Shown here: one piece after another, positions 37,955 through 46,591 of the stretch
Position numbering within the stretch: the first letter of the stretch is position 1
Layout of the letters: each line of letters opens with the position of its first letter
Source of the DNA: an uncultured Anaeromusa sp.
GTDB lineage: Bacteria > Bacillota > Negativicutes > Anaeromusales > Anaeromusaceae
Direction of reading: 5' to 3'
DNA: 64,000 bases
Assembly (NCBI RefSeq): GCF_963676855.1
Contig: NZ_OY781460.1
Coordinates: forward strand, 2,951,501-3,015,500
The notes under the pieces: model-generated
Told to the model about the DNA's origin: nothing
The model's database searches: none
The model's input: only the letters and a program-made list of their open reading frames with translations
Program-made: the position numbers and the translations under genes

Positions 37955-38040
37955 CCCACTTCCCTACGCTGGCATTACCCAGAATCAGGTTCCAAGGGTC
38001 AACCGCCTCAGCAGTTTCTCAGCTTTCGCTCCCCCAGTGG
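37955..38040 (-). promoter_or_regulatory. TPP riboswitch aptamer
   Basis: The minus strand carries the TPP hallmarks: CCACTGGGGGAGC, GCTGAGA, ACCCTTGGAACCTGAT, GGGTAATGCCAGCGTAGGGA and the closing AGTGG. It lies 124 bases before thiC. Confidence 0.98.
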
Positions 38041-38064
38041 CTACTATGCAATTATTTACTAGTT

Positions 38065-38093
38065 ATTGTAGCATAACAAAGCCGCCGAAGCAA
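38065..38093 (-). promoter_or_regulatory. Promoter of thiC
   Basis: TTGCTT (38093-38088), 17 bases, TACAAT (38070-38065). The -35 box lies in the hairpin that ends the upstream lipoprotein gene. Confidence 0.65.
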
Positions 38094-38103
38094 TCGGCGG
38101 CTT
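38079..38103 (-). terminator. Terminator of the GerMN lipoprotein gene
   Basis: GCCGCCGA (38081-38088) pairs with TCGGCGGC (38094-38101); the minus-strand tail is TTTGTTAT. Confidence 0.7.
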
Positions 38104-38114
38104 GCAAGGACAAT

Positions 38115-38693
38115 CTAGTGTTTAATTATTTTTTCCGAACGACTCAGCGGTTCGCTAATGTCCAAATGCCCCTGCAGCGTAGCGCGGCGCTTGCCTTCCA
38201 CTAAAAACTGCACACTCTGCACTTCCGGAAACTCTGTCAGCGTATTCACAATGGCCGCTACTAAAAGACGTTCGCTTGTCGATCCAGCACTCTGAATAAT
38301 TGCCTCGCTAAAATCCACATAAGCAATCTCGTCCTTAATCCACAACCCTTTGATTTTTGCTTCTTTAGGCAACAACCCCACCATACCGCTCCCCTGAGGC
38401 GGAGTCGCCAGCAGTTCCATGGCGGTTCGGGCAGGATGATCATTTTTTTTCACCTGGAACACTTCCGGCAACAGCCATTTTGCATCGCTGGACCCTCTGT
38501 ACACTTTTATGCGCATTGTACCAGGTTCCGGCTGCGACGTATCTCCAGGAGCCACAAGCACAGCCGCCGGAGGCGCTACCGCCGTTCCAGACGTCGTTGC
38601 CGGGGTCTGCGCCGCTGATGGTTTCAGATCACTTGCGCAACCGCCTAAACAAAGAGCCATCATCATCAAGCAAGCTATAGTCATATACCGCAT
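38115..38693 (-). CDS. GerMN-domain lipoprotein
   Basis: 192 residues: a lipoprotein signal ending in LCLGGC (Cys near 19), a Pro/Ala/Thr-rich linker, then a GerMN domain (KVYRGSSDAKWLLPEVF ... TAMELLATPP ... IAYVDFSEAII ... VNTLTEFPEVQSVQFLVEG). GerMN proteins are extracytoplasmic, tied to spore germination or cell-wall processes. The ATG overlaps the amidase stop (TGATG) and uses AGGGGGT. Confidence 0.87.
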   Translation of the reverse strand: MRYMTIACLMMMALCLGGCASDLKPSAAQTPATTSGTAVAPPAAVLVAPGDTSQPEPGTMRIKVYRGSSDAKWLLPEVFQVKKNDHPARTAMELLATPPQGSGMVGLLPKEAKIKGLWIKDEIAYVDFSEAIIQSAGSTSERLLVAAIVNTLTEFPEVQSVQFLVEGKRRATLQGHLDISEPLSRSEKIIKH

Positions 38694-39772
38694 CACTGGA
38701 CACCCCCTGACGCTGCCGCCTTGCGGAAAAAGCTATCCAAGCCCATCACAATGGCGTTGGCCATCTTTTGTTGAAACGTCGGCGAGGCCAGCAATCGCTC
38801 TTCTTCCGGGTTGGAGATAAAGGCCAGTTCTACCAGGGTCGCCGGCATAACCGTCCTCTTGATTACGTAAAAATTTGCCGTATTAGACCCGCGATCATTC
38901 CGCCCCCCGGCATTAAGCAATTGCTCTTGCAGACAATCTGCTAACATGCCGTCGTATTTCGTCTTCTCATAGTAGAAGCTGCTGGTACCGCTAGCCGCTG
39001 CGCTGCTAAAAGAGTCGTTATGAATGCTAACGAACGCATCAGCTTTGGCATTGTTCGCTACGGCCGTCCTCGCACTTAACTCCTCTACATTGCTCGCATT
39101 AGGCCCAAAAACATCCTTGTCAGTCATGCGCGTCATAATTACACGAGCGCCGGACTTTTCCAAAAGCGCTTTCGTACGCATGGCTATCGCCAAGGTAACA
39201 TCCTTCTCTTTGAGGCCGCTCGGCCCAAGAGCGCCAGAGTCACTGCCGCCATGTCCCGGATCAATCGTCACTACTTTCCCCTTTAACCCAGCGGAAAATT
39301 TCAACTTGGTCAAAGGCGCCGATGACAACTGGATATCCAGCACGACGCGAAAAGGACGTCCAGCCTTATCATCCGAAGGCAAGGTGAACACCTTGTAATC
39401 TCCCGCCTGCACCACGCCCGGCAAATTCACAATTAAAGCAAGATCCGAGCCACTGCGCTTAAAAACCGCCGTGTTGGCTATTTTGCCGTCCAGTTGATAG
39501 GAGGCCTTAACTCCACTGCCCAGCTTCACGCCTGGCAAGGACAATGTCAAATTAGGCAATGGCGTAGCCGACACCACCGCTTCCGGCACTGTCAAGGGCC
39601 CGTTCAAATCCAAAACAAGCCGTAGCTTGGCGGCGCCTGTCACGGCATCGGTATGCACATGAGATTTCACACCCTGTACCTGCGTCGCCTGCGAGGCCGC
39701 TTCGGCCATAGATGCAGCGCTAAAGCATAACAGCAGCGCAAAGAAGCTTAAAAAACGAACTATGCGTCGCAA
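38693..39772 (-). CDS. N-acetylmuramoyl-L-alanine amidase (AMIN + Amidase_3)
   Basis: 359-residue exported zinc amidase that cleaves peptide from glycan in peptidoglycan. A signal peptide (FLSFFALLLCFSAASMAEA) is followed by an AMIN domain (about 30-155) and an Amidase_3 catalytic domain with zinc ligands in TIDPGHGGSDSGALG, ELSARTAVAN and SIHNDSF, and the catalytic Glu in LVELAFISNPEE. Start is a TTG at 39772 with AAGGAGGG eight bases upstream; there is no nearby ATG. Confidence 0.93.
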   Translation of the reverse strand: MRRIVRFLSFFALLLCFSAASMAEAASQATQVQGVKSHVHTDAVTGAAKLRLVLDLNGPLTVPEAVVSATPLPNLTLSLPGVKLGSGVKASYQLDGKIANTAVFKRSGSDLALIVNLPGVVQAGDYKVFTLPSDDKAGRPFRVVLDIQLSSAPLTKLKFSAGLKGKVVTIDPGHGGSDSGALGPSGLKEKDVTLAIAMRTKALLEKSGARVIMTRMTDKDVFGPNASNVEELSARTAVANNAKADAFVSIHNDSFSSAAASGTSSFYYEKTKYDGMLADCLQEQLLNAGGRNDRGSNTANFYVIKRTVMPATLVELAFISNPEEERLLASPTFQQKMANAIVMGLDSFFRKAAASGGVQ

Positions 39773-39810
39773 AAAATACCCTCCTTTAAATCCCCAGAAG
39801 CCGAAGCTTC

Positions 39811-39848
39811 AAAAAACGAAAAGCGGCACGCCGCAGCATGCCGCCTTT
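39811..39848 (-). terminator. Terminator of the acpS-nnr-toxin operon
   Basis: GCGGCATGC-tgcg-GCGTGCCGC stem on the minus strand followed by TTTTCGTTTTTT. Confidence 0.8.
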
Positions 39849-39855
39849 ATGTACG

Positions 39856-40206
39856 TCAGACGGGTATCAGCCCCAGACTGATCTTGAGTGCTTCATCTAC
39901 CTTACGCATCATATCGGCATCCAGGTGCGTCACTTTTTCCTGCAGCCTTCGCTTATCAATGGTCCGGATTTGTTCCAACAAGATAACTGAATCTTTTTCG
40001 AGTTGAAAGCGCTGTGCCGCCACTTCTACATGCGTAGGCAGCTTAGCTTTAGAAATTTGCGAAGTAATCGCCGCAATGATCACAGTAGGGCTGTAGCGAT
40101 TGCCGACATCATTCTGCACAACCAACACTGGCCGGTGTCCACCTTGCTCGGAGCCGACAACAGGGCTCAGGTTTGCATAGAAAACATCCCCTCGCCGTAT
40201 CGCCAT
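39856..40206 (-). CDS. ndoA: MazF/EndoA-type mRNA interferase toxin
   Basis: 116-residue PemK/MazF ribonuclease, the length of Bacillus EndoA. Conserved [28 protein letters not shown], the IIAAITSQ strand and [10 protein letters not shown]. It cleaves mRNA when its antitoxin is lost. It shares one base with the antitoxin gene. Confidence 0.95.
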   Translation of the reverse strand: MAIRRGDVFYANLSPVVGSEQGGHRPVLVVQNDVGNRYSPTVIIAAITSQISKAKLPTHVEVAAQRFQLEKDSVILLEQIRTIDKRRLQEKVTHLDADMMRKVDEALKISLGLIPV

Positions 40207-40469
40207 CAGCTTTTACCTTCCATCCACATCATGGACAACGAAAAGCATTCCACATCGACTACAGGAGCCTCTTCCGCCAGTCCCAGATTAATAGCAGCCA
40301 TTTCCTCATAGCCGCGCCGCATCTGTTCCCGCTTGCGATCCTGCAGATAGATTTCCACGGCATCTTCAAAGCACTGGCTCATTGAGCACTGTTTCTCCCT
40401 TGCCACACCGCCCACCTCTTGCACCAAGGAGCTGGGAAGGGTGACAACGATTTGACGCAACTCAGACAT
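40206..40469 (-). CDS. EndoAI-type ribbon-helix-helix antitoxin
   Basis: 87-residue CopG-family protein. The N-terminal RHH ([16 protein letters not shown] ... [18 protein letters not shown]) binds DNA; the C-terminal tail ([12 protein letters not shown]) should occupy the toxin. CGGAGG site. The acpS-nnr-antitoxin-toxin order resembles the Bacillus acpS-ydcC-alr-ndoAI-ndoA block, but alr and ydcC are absent here. Confidence 0.92.
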   Translation of the reverse strand: MSELRQIVVTLPSSLVQEVGGVAREKQCSMSQCFEDAVEIYLQDRKREQMRRGYEEMAAINLGLAEEAPVVDVECFSLSMMWMEGKS

Positions 40470-40563
40470 CCAAGCTACCTCCGCTCTTTAGGCACCCGCC
40501 TGCATCTCATTAACCATAGTCAAAGCAATTATATACCTATTATAAGAGCCATGTTGCTCAGTG

Positions 40564-42120
40564 TCAAACCGTTTTCTCCGTCAATACATGCCGTGCAGTT
40601 GCCAAAGCAGCTACAATATCCCCTGCAGCCATACCAATTTTACCGGTTTCCGCCACAATATCACCTGCCAAGCCGTGCAAGTAAACGCCAGCCACAGCCG
40701 CTGCATCCGGCGCCATACCCTGTCCTAAAAGCGCCGCAATTACGCCTGTCAGCACATCACCGCAACCGCCGGTCGCCATACCCTCATTGCCCGTAGGATT
40801 AATCCAGGCTTCCCCTCCGGGAGCGGCAATGACAGTTCCCGCTCCTTTAAGCACTACCACCGACTGCCAGGATTCCGCCGCTAATCTGGCGATGCCCAAA
40901 CGGTCCGCATTGACTTCTGCGGCACTGCAGTCCAATAAAGCCGCCAACTCTCCCGGATGAGGCGTTAAAACAGCTGGTTCTTTACGCTTCGCCAAGACCT
41001 CGGTCTGACCACAAAAAGCATACAGCGCGTCGGCATCCAAGACCAGCGGCATCTCCGTCATTTGCGTCACCTGTCGCACGCAAGCCAAGGTACTTTCTTC
41101 TCTGCCTATGCCAGGGCCTATGGCCAAAACATCCATCGCAGCCGCCCACTCCAACAGACGTTCCGCCGCTTCACTATGCCAGCCCCCATCTACATCTTCC
41201 GGCAACGGTCTTGTCATTACCTCTGTAAGCTTCAAGGCCGCCGTAGGTTGCAAAGATGCAGGCGTCGCCAATGTAACCAAGCCGGCACCAGCACGCACGG
41301 CCCCTTCCGCCGCTAAGCAGGCGGCACCGCAAAAAGACAAGCTTCCTGCCGCCAGCAATACCCTGCCGCTTGTTCCTTTATGGGCATCTTCTAGGCGCGT
41401 CGGCAGCAAGTGGCGCACGAATGCAGCCGTAGTCAATTGCTGCTGAATACCCACTCCGTTCAGCACCTCCGACGGCATGCCTATATCTGCCGCCAGCCAG
41501 CTTCCTGCATAGCCAGCACCAGGATAAAAAAGCAAAGCTGGCTTTGGCAAGGCAAAGGTAACCGTATAGACCGCCTGTACCGCGTCTGGAGATGCTTGAC
41601 CTGTATCCGCCTCCACACCGCTAGGCAAATCCACCGCCCAAATCGGTAACCCGCTCTGATTCATCAGCCGGGCCGCTCTAGCCAGTTCTTCTCCCAACGC
41701 CCCATGAAACCCAGTGCCTACAAGCGCGTCCACAAGGGCATCCGCAAAAAGAATGCTCAACCGCGCCTTTTCCCAATCCCGTTCCTCGCGCAACGTAATA
41801 ACTTCTCCGCCATAACGCCGCAAAAGGTCCAGATGAAAACGTGCATCGCCGGCAATCGCCTCTTCGGAAGCCGCCAGAAAAACCTTCACCTTCGCATTTT
41901 GACACAAGGCATGGCGCGCAGCCACAAAACCGTCACCACCATTATTTCCCTTACCGCAAAAAAAAAGTAACTTTTTTCCTGCCAACCCGCTAAGCGCCTG
42001 TTCCATATGACGTGTCACCGCCGCGCCGGCATGTTCCATCAACATCTGACCAGGAAAACCATATTTTTCAATGGTGATCTGATCGCAGGCCCGCATCTGC
42101 GCTGCTGTTGCTACTTGCAT
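40564..42120 (-). CDS. nnr: Bifunctional NAD(P)HX epimerase/dehydratase
   Basis: 518-residue nicotinamide-repair enzyme. The N-terminal YjeF_N epimerase (MRACDQITIEKYGFPGQMLMEHAG ... CGKGNNGGDGFVAAR) is fused to a C-terminal ADP/ATP-dependent dehydratase of the ribokinase fold (LTPHPGELAALL ... GTGNEGMATGGCGDVLTG-like segment). The ATG at 42120 uses AGAGGA and lies 53 bases inside acpS. Confidence 0.95.
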   Translation of the reverse strand: MQVATAAQMRACDQITIEKYGFPGQMLMEHAGAAVTRHMEQALSGLAGKKLLFFCGKGNNGGDGFVAARHALCQNAKVKVFLAASEEAIAGDARFHLDLLRRYGGEVITLREERDWEKARLSILFADALVDALVGTGFHGALGEELARAARLMNQSGLPIWAVDLPSGVEADTGQASPDAVQAVYTVTFALPKPALLFYPGAGYAGSWLAADIGMPSEVLNGVGIQQQLTTAAFVRHLLPTRLEDAHKGTSGRVLLAAGSLSFCGAACLAAEGAVRAGAGLVTLATPASLQPTAALKLTEVMTRPLPEDVDGGWHSEAAERLLEWAAAMDVLAIGPGIGREESTLACVRQVTQMTEMPLVLDADALYAFCGQTEVLAKRKEPAVLTPHPGELAALLDCSAAEVNADRLGIARLAAESWQSVVVLKGAGTVIAAPGGEAWINPTGNEGMATGGCGDVLTGVIAALLGQGMAPDAAAVAGVYLHGLAGDIVAETGKIGMAAGDIVAALATARHVLTEKTV

Positions 42121-42508
42121 GCTCTGATTCCTCTCTTCCCCATAAAAGACATTGTGCAGCCGCATACATTTTGGTATGCGTCAAAGACAAATGAATATCG
42201 ACAACTCCATGCTTGGCTGCCAATTCTCCAAAAAAGCCGTGCACTATCAGTTTAGGCTTGCCCAGCAGATCATTCGATACCTCTATTTCCTGCAGCGTGC
42301 CGCCGCGCAGGCCTGTGCCCAAAGCCTTGAGGAAGGCTTCTTTAGCGGCAAAGCGAGCCGCATAGGAAGCAGCACGTCCAGCGCCGCGCCCCTCACAGGC
42401 GGCAATTTCCCCCGGCGTATACACCCGTTCCACAAAGCGGGGCCGTTCAATGGCTTTGGCCACCCTGTCCACTTCCACCAAATCCAACCCGATACCAATA
42501 ATGCTCAT
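42068..42508 (-). CDS. acpS: Holo-acyl-carrier-protein synthase
   Basis: 146-residue phosphopantetheinyl transferase with the Mg-binding Asp9 (GIGLDLVEVDR) and Glu in RFAAKEAFLKALG. Homologues usually end near LSLTHTKMYAAAQCLLW; this one has a hydrophilic 20-residue tail encoded in the overlap with nnr. AGAGGTG site. Confidence 0.95.
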   Translation of the reverse strand: MSIIGIGLDLVEVDRVAKAIERPRFVERVYTPGEIAACEGRGAGRAASYAARFAAKEAFLKALGTGLRGGTLQEIEVSNDLLGKPKLIVHGFFGELAAKHGVVDIHLSLTHTKMYAAAQCLLWGREESEHASSNSSADAGLRSDHH

Positions 42509-42532
42509 GCAGGTTTTACACCTCTTTCATTT

Positions 42533-42580
42533 CAAAAAAGAACCCCTTGCAGTACATTTTGTACGCAAGAGGTTCTTGTC
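42533..42580 (-). terminator. Terminator of motA-motB
   Basis: A long hairpin (AAGAACC..CTTGC..GTAC with GTAC..GCAAG..GGTTCTT) followed on the minus strand by six T. Confidence 0.8.
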
Positions 42581-42585
42581 ACTTC

Positions 42586-43350
42586 CTACAACCGCGTCGA
42601 ACGCATAATCAGTACTTCAACACGGCGATTTTTTGAACGTCCCTCCGGCGTTTCATTCGTCATAATCGGCCGGTACTCTCCATAACCGATTGCACTGAAG
42701 CGTTCCGGCTTCACCGAACCTTCAGCAATCAAATGGCGCATAAAATTAACAGACCGTTGAGAACTTAATTCCCAGTTAGAAGGAAATTCCCGCGTGTTAA
42801 TCGGTACATTGTCCGTATGGCCAGATACCGTGATCCGTTGATTTAACACGGCCAGCATTTTAGCAATCTCATTGGCAAAACGCTGTGACTGCGGTAATAA
42901 CGTCGCACTTCCCGACGGAAAAAGAGCACTGTCCCGAATTCGAATCATCAAACCGTCTTCAGTCATCACCGTCTGCAAGTCTCCAGCAAGATTGTTGTTC
43001 TTAATGTACTGTTCCAGCTTCTTCTGCGCTTCCATCAAATCCATGGATTCTTTCAAAAACGCCTGCTCCTTGGCTTCATTCATACCGGATGCATTCATAC
43101 CTTGAGGCGTTGGCGGCTGCCCCTGCGTCACAGATGGCTGCCCAGGCGCACTGTCCAGCATGGCCTGACCACTAAAGGCTACATTGAGTGAAGCTGCAAT
43201 TTGCTCAAATTTTTTCTGATCCACCTGAGCTGCTGCAAATAGTACAATGAACAATGCCAATAGCAATGTCAAAATATCGGCATACGGAACCAGCCAGGAT
43301 TCATCAGTATGTTCCTCATGGTGTTCTTCGTGATGCTTCTTTTTGGCCAT
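42586..43350 (-). CDS. motB: Flagellar stator protein MotB
   Basis: 254 residues: a His/Glu-rich cytoplasmic start, one membrane helix with the proton-carrying Asp25 (YADILTLLLALFIVLF), a plug/linker, and a C-terminal OmpA-like peptidoglycan-binding domain (TVSGHTDNVPINT ... LSSQRSVNFMRHLI ... GRSKNRRVEVLI). It anchors the stator to the wall. AGAGGAG site, 6 bases after motA. Confidence 0.96.
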   Translation of the reverse strand: MAKKKHHEEHHEEHTDESWLVPYADILTLLLALFIVLFAAAQVDQKKFEQIAASLNVAFSGQAMLDSAPGQPSVTQGQPPTPQGMNASGMNEAKEQAFLKESMDLMEAQKKLEQYIKNNNLAGDLQTVMTEDGLMIRIRDSALFPSGSATLLPQSQRFANEIAKMLAVLNQRITVSGHTDNVPINTREFPSNWELSSQRSVNFMRHLIAEGSVKPERFSAIGYGEYRPIMTNETPEGRSKNRRVEVLIMRSTRL

Positions 43351-43356
43351 CAGAGA

Positions 43357-44139
43357 CTACTCCTCTTTCTTAGGCTTCAATCCAGCCCGCTCGTTGGCTG
43401 GGATAAAGACCATCAGTTTAGCCTCAATCGCCGTAGGCGAATCGCCCGCCTGCAAAGACAAAATGCCTTCAACCATCATTTTGCGAATTTCCGCCTCTTT
43501 TTTGGACATAATCTTTAATTTGTTGGCAAAAGGATGCCACAACACATAACCTGTAAAAATACCTAACAAAGTCGCAACAAATGCCGCTGCAATGGCCGGC
43601 CCCAGTTTTTCCATGTCCGAAAGATTGCCCAATGCAGCAATCAAGCCTACCACGGCTCCCAAAACGCCTAGTGTCGGAGCATATGTACCGGCTTGCGAAA
43701 ACATCAACGCTCCATTGCGATGCCGTTCTTCCATGCTGCGAATTTCCGCATCCAATACGTCTGCCACGAAATCCGGATCCAAACCATCAATAACCATACT
43801 CAGACCGCTGCGCAAAAACTGGTCTGTTATTTCATCTACCCGGCTTTCCAAGGCCAAAATCCCTTCGCGCCGCGCTGTTTGAGACAACTCCACAAACAAT
43901 GGCACTAATTGCTGCTTAGCCACCAAATCCGGCAACCGCGTCAATTGTTTAAACAAAGTTGGCATTTGTTTAAGTTGTTCCATTGTGAATGCGTTAAACA
44001 GACATGCGATCGTGCCCAAAATGATGATCATAAATGCTGCCGGATTCGCCAGCGATGCTAAGCTTGCCCCTTTTATGACCATACCGCCCAAAACAGCGAC
44101 AAGACCTAACACTACCCCAATAATTGTTGACTGCTCCAA
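43357..44139 (-). CDS. motA: Flagellar stator protein MotA
   Basis: 260 residues from this start, with four membrane helices, the cytoplasmic loop (SRVDEITDQFLRSGLSMVIDG) and the conserved APTLGVLGAVVGL with prolines needed for torque. I place the start at a TTG (44139), because AGGAGG lies 8 bases before it and the protein then opens MEQSTIIGVVLG like other MotA. The ATG 14 codons upstream has no ribosome-binding site. It forms the proton channel with MotB. Confidence 0.93.
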   Translation of the reverse strand: MEQSTIIGVVLGLVAVLGGMVIKGASLASLANPAAFMIIILGTIACLFNAFTMEQLKQMPTLFKQLTRLPDLVAKQQLVPLFVELSQTARREGILALESRVDEITDQFLRSGLSMVIDGLDPDFVADVLDAEIRSMEERHRNGALMFSQAGTYAPTLGVLGAVVGLIAALGNLSDMEKLGPAIAAAFVATLLGIFTGYVLWHPFANKLKIMSKKEAEIRKMMVEGILSLQAGDSPTAIEAKLMVFIPANERAGLKPKKEE

Positions 44140-44316
44140 AACCAGAACCTCCTGCTCGTCATCTTCGTATTCCTTACTCATATGATATCGGTTTCAATAT
44201 GGTCTTAGTATAGTCTTTTTTAAGTAAACAGCCTATAAATACCATAAAACAACGCATCAGATACATCTTTAATTATTCAACGCTTTATAGCAGATTCCTT
44301 TTTTCCATGACGGCGC

Positions 44317-44360
44317 AAAAAAAAAAGAAGCATAAGTAGGAAATCTCTCCTACCTATGCC
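44317..44360 (-). terminator. Terminator of the flavoprotein gene
   Basis: GCATAGGTAGGA (44359-44348) pairs with TCCTACTTATGC (44341-44330) on the minus strand, followed by TTCTTTTTTTTTT. Confidence 0.85.
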
Positions 44361-44379
44361 CTAATTAGAACCAGTTACC

Positions 44380-45756
44380 TTAGCGTTGTCCTAACTTAGC
44401 CGTCAATTTATTAGCAGCAACAGCAAGTATATCAATGGGACTGTTGAACGGCGGCGCATAAGATACATCGGCATCAAACAGCTTGTCAACAATCACTCCC
44501 AAGCTAAGAGCCATAGCCGCCACATCTACGCGTTTCACAACATCGCCTTCTCCCCACGCTTGCATTCCCAAGAGCTTCCGCGACGCTGCATCCGCCGTGA
44601 GTTTCAACATTACCTTACGGGCCGTCTTCATATAGTGTGGCCGATCATAGCCGGCAACGGTCACACTAACGCACGTAAACCCAGCAGCCTCGCCTTGGCG
44701 TTCATTCAGCCCGGTCCGACCCACCTGCAGTTCAAATAGCTTGACCACTGCCGTCCCCAGCACCCCCGCAAATTTCACACCAGCGCCGCAAAGGTTTTCA
44801 CCGATAACACGACCATGCTTATTAGCCGTTGAGCCCATAGGTAGAAACACTTTCTCGCCGCTAACCATATGTGTATTTTCTGCACAGTCACCACCTGCAA
44901 AAATAGCTTCGTCTGAAGTCTGCAAATACTCATTGACGGCAATAGCACCGCTCACACCAAGCTTCACCCCCGCTTGGCGCGCCAACTCTACATTAGGCCT
45001 TGCACCCAATGCTAAAATCACCAAATCTACAGGCAAAGTCCTTTTGTCTGTTTTTACTTCACGCACTTGCTCATCGCCGCCAAAGGCTTCCACCGTCTCT
45101 TCCTTCAAAAATTGCAAGCCTTTAGCCGCCAAACTCACTTCCAGCTCCTGCGCCATATCTTCGTCCAAAAGAGTTGGGAAGAGCTGATTCTTCATTTCTA
45201 CCACCGTTACATCTACATCCCACATGCGCAGCGCTTCTGCCATTTCCAGCCCAATCAACCCGGCGCCAATAACAACCGCTTTTTCATATTTTTGTTCTTC
45301 CAGGCCACGACGGATAGCGGTGGCATCCTGAGGACGCCATACATGAAAAATGTTTTCTTTTTCTACGCCTGGCCAGGCCGGTTTCAACGGCGAGGAGCCT
45401 GTAGCCAAGACCAGTTTATCGTAAACAAATTCTTGTTTTGCGCCGGTTTCCAAATTCACAGTATTCACGATCTTTGTCCCGCGATCGATCCCCACCGCTT
45501 CCGTCCGTGTCAAAACCTCAAGATTTTTAGCCTTTTTGAAAAACTCCGGCGTACGCAGCGTGCCAGAAGGAGAACTCATCAGTTGACGAATCTGTTCTAC
45601 TTCACCGCCGATAAAATACGGCAACCCACATGCACCATAGGAAACAAGCTCACCTCGCTCCAATACAGTGATTTGGGCTTCGGCGTCCCGCCGGCGCGCC
45701 TTAGCGGCAGCTTTCAGTCCGGCGGCCACGCCGCCTATCACTACGATTCGCTGCAT
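44380..45756 (-). CDS. FAD/NAD(P)-dependent oxidoreductase, CoA-disulfide reductase / NADH oxidase family
   Basis: 458 residues: FAD-binding IVVIGGVAAGLKAAAKARR, the single redox cysteine Cys43 in SYGACGLPYF, an NAD site in VVIGAGLIGLEMAEALR, FAGGDCAEN, and a dimerisation domain. The family includes CoA-disulfide reductase, NADH oxidase and polysulfide reductase; the role cannot be fixed, but a redox or oxygen-defence function fits the neighbouring ferritin. The ATG at 45756 has GAGGAG; the 34-codon extension is rejected. Confidence 0.88.
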   Translation of the reverse strand: MQRIVVIGGVAAGLKAAAKARRRDAEAQITVLERGELVSYGACGLPYFIGGEVEQIRQLMSSPSGTLRTPEFFKKAKNLEVLTRTEAVGIDRGTKIVNTVNLETGAKQEFVYDKLVLATGSSPLKPAWPGVEKENIFHVWRPQDATAIRRGLEEQKYEKAVVIGAGLIGLEMAEALRMWDVDVTVVEMKNQLFPTLLDEDMAQELEVSLAAKGLQFLKEETVEAFGGDEQVREVKTDKRTLPVDLVILALGARPNVELARQAGVKLGVSGAIAVNEYLQTSDEAIFAGGDCAENTHMVSGEKVFLPMGSTANKHGRVIGENLCGAGVKFAGVLGTAVVKLFELQVGRTGLNERQGEAAGFTCVSVTVAGYDRPHYMKTARKVMLKLTADAASRKLLGMQAWGEGDVVKRVDVAAMALSLGVIVDKLFDADVSYAPPFNSPIDILAVAANKLTAKLGQR

Positions 45757-45854
45757 AGTTTCGCCCCTCTCCTCGTCCTTGCGACTTGCTTTGTTTTTCT
45801 TAATTCTCTTTCTCCCGCCACTTTCCTGCTGTTTGCACGCCAGAAGAAGGTAAA

Positions 45855-45885
45855 ACAAAAAAGCCGCCTCCTTAGAGACGGCTTT
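45855..45885 (-). terminator. Terminator of ferritin gene
   Basis: AGCCGTCTC-taa-GGAGGCGGCT on the minus strand followed by TTTTTTG. Confidence 0.8.
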
Positions 45886-45896
45886 TTCTTTTTCGT

Positions 45897-46394
45897 TTAA
45901 CCGCGAGCACGCTTGCCCATTTCTTTATCCACATAGAAAATGGCACCGACACTCTTATCACCAATCAGGCGCAGCTTGTCAACTACCGCCGTAGCGCTGG
46001 CTTCTTCTTCCACTTGCTCTGTGATGTACCACTGCAGGAAAATCTGCGCTGCTACGTCTTTTTCTTTTACTGCCAGATCATATAAGCCGTTAATGCATTT
46101 TGTTACATACTGCTCATGCTTAAGCACTTCCTCAAACATCTGCAAAGGCGTTCCAAAGCTAGCCGTTGGTGCATCAACCTGGGAAAGCTCCGGCGTACCG
46201 CCGCGCTCCAAAAGATAGCTCATGAACTTAAAAGCATGTTCCATTTCTTCTTGATATTGAATGCGCAGCCACGCGGCAAAACCGCCCAAGCTTTGCGTTT
46301 CGCTATATAACGACATCGCCAAATAAATATTAGCGGAATTCATTTCCACCTGAATTTGCTTATTAATCGCATTTTGTAATTTCGCCGAAATCAT
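45897..46394 (-). CDS. ftnA: Ferritin, non-haem
   Basis: 165-residue four-helix iron-storage protein. Ferroxidase ligands are in IQVEMNSANIY (Glu17), EEMEHAFKF (Glu50, His53) and QWYITEQVEEE. AAAGGAGG site. Divergent from dapL; its promoter carries a palindrome. Confidence 0.95.
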   Translation of the reverse strand: MISAKLQNAINKQIQVEMNSANIYLAMSLYSETQSLGGFAAWLRIQYQEEMEHAFKFMSYLLERGGTPELSQVDAPTASFGTPLQMFEEVLKHEQYVTKCINGLYDLAVKEKDVAAQIFLQWYITEQVEEEASATAVVDKLRLIGDKSVGAIFYVDKEMGKRARG

Positions 46395-46428
46395 AATCTA
46401 ATTCCTCCTTTAGAACTTTGATGATTTT

Positions 46429-46457
46429 ATTTTAACATAAGTATCCAATGAAAACAA
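46429..46457 (-). promoter_or_regulatory. Promoter of ferritin
   Basis: TTGTTT (46457-46452), 17 bases, TAAAAT (46434-46429). Confidence 0.6.
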
Positions 46458-46466
46458 TAATTATTG
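46455..46466. promoter_or_regulatory. Palindrome CAATAATTATTG at the ferritin promoter
   Basis: A perfect 12-bp palindrome overlapping the -35 box. The AT-rich form resembles Fur/PerR half-sites but is not a full box. The identical 12-mer lies at 60572-60583 by another promoter. Confidence 0.4.
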
Positions 46467-46549
46467 ACGGTAAATTAAAGTCTTTCTTTTTTACTATTTG
46501 TTTCTTTGTTTATTTTCCTTCCCCTCTACCGTTTCCCGCTCATCCATTG

Positions 46550-46555
46550 TATAAT
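46550..46555 (+). promoter_or_regulatory. -10 box of dapL
   Basis: A perfect TATAAT 37 bases before the dapL ATG. No good -35 is visible at 16-18 bases. Confidence 0.45.
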
Positions 46556-46591
46556 TAAGAGTAAACGTTATACGCTCGAAAGGAGATTTTT

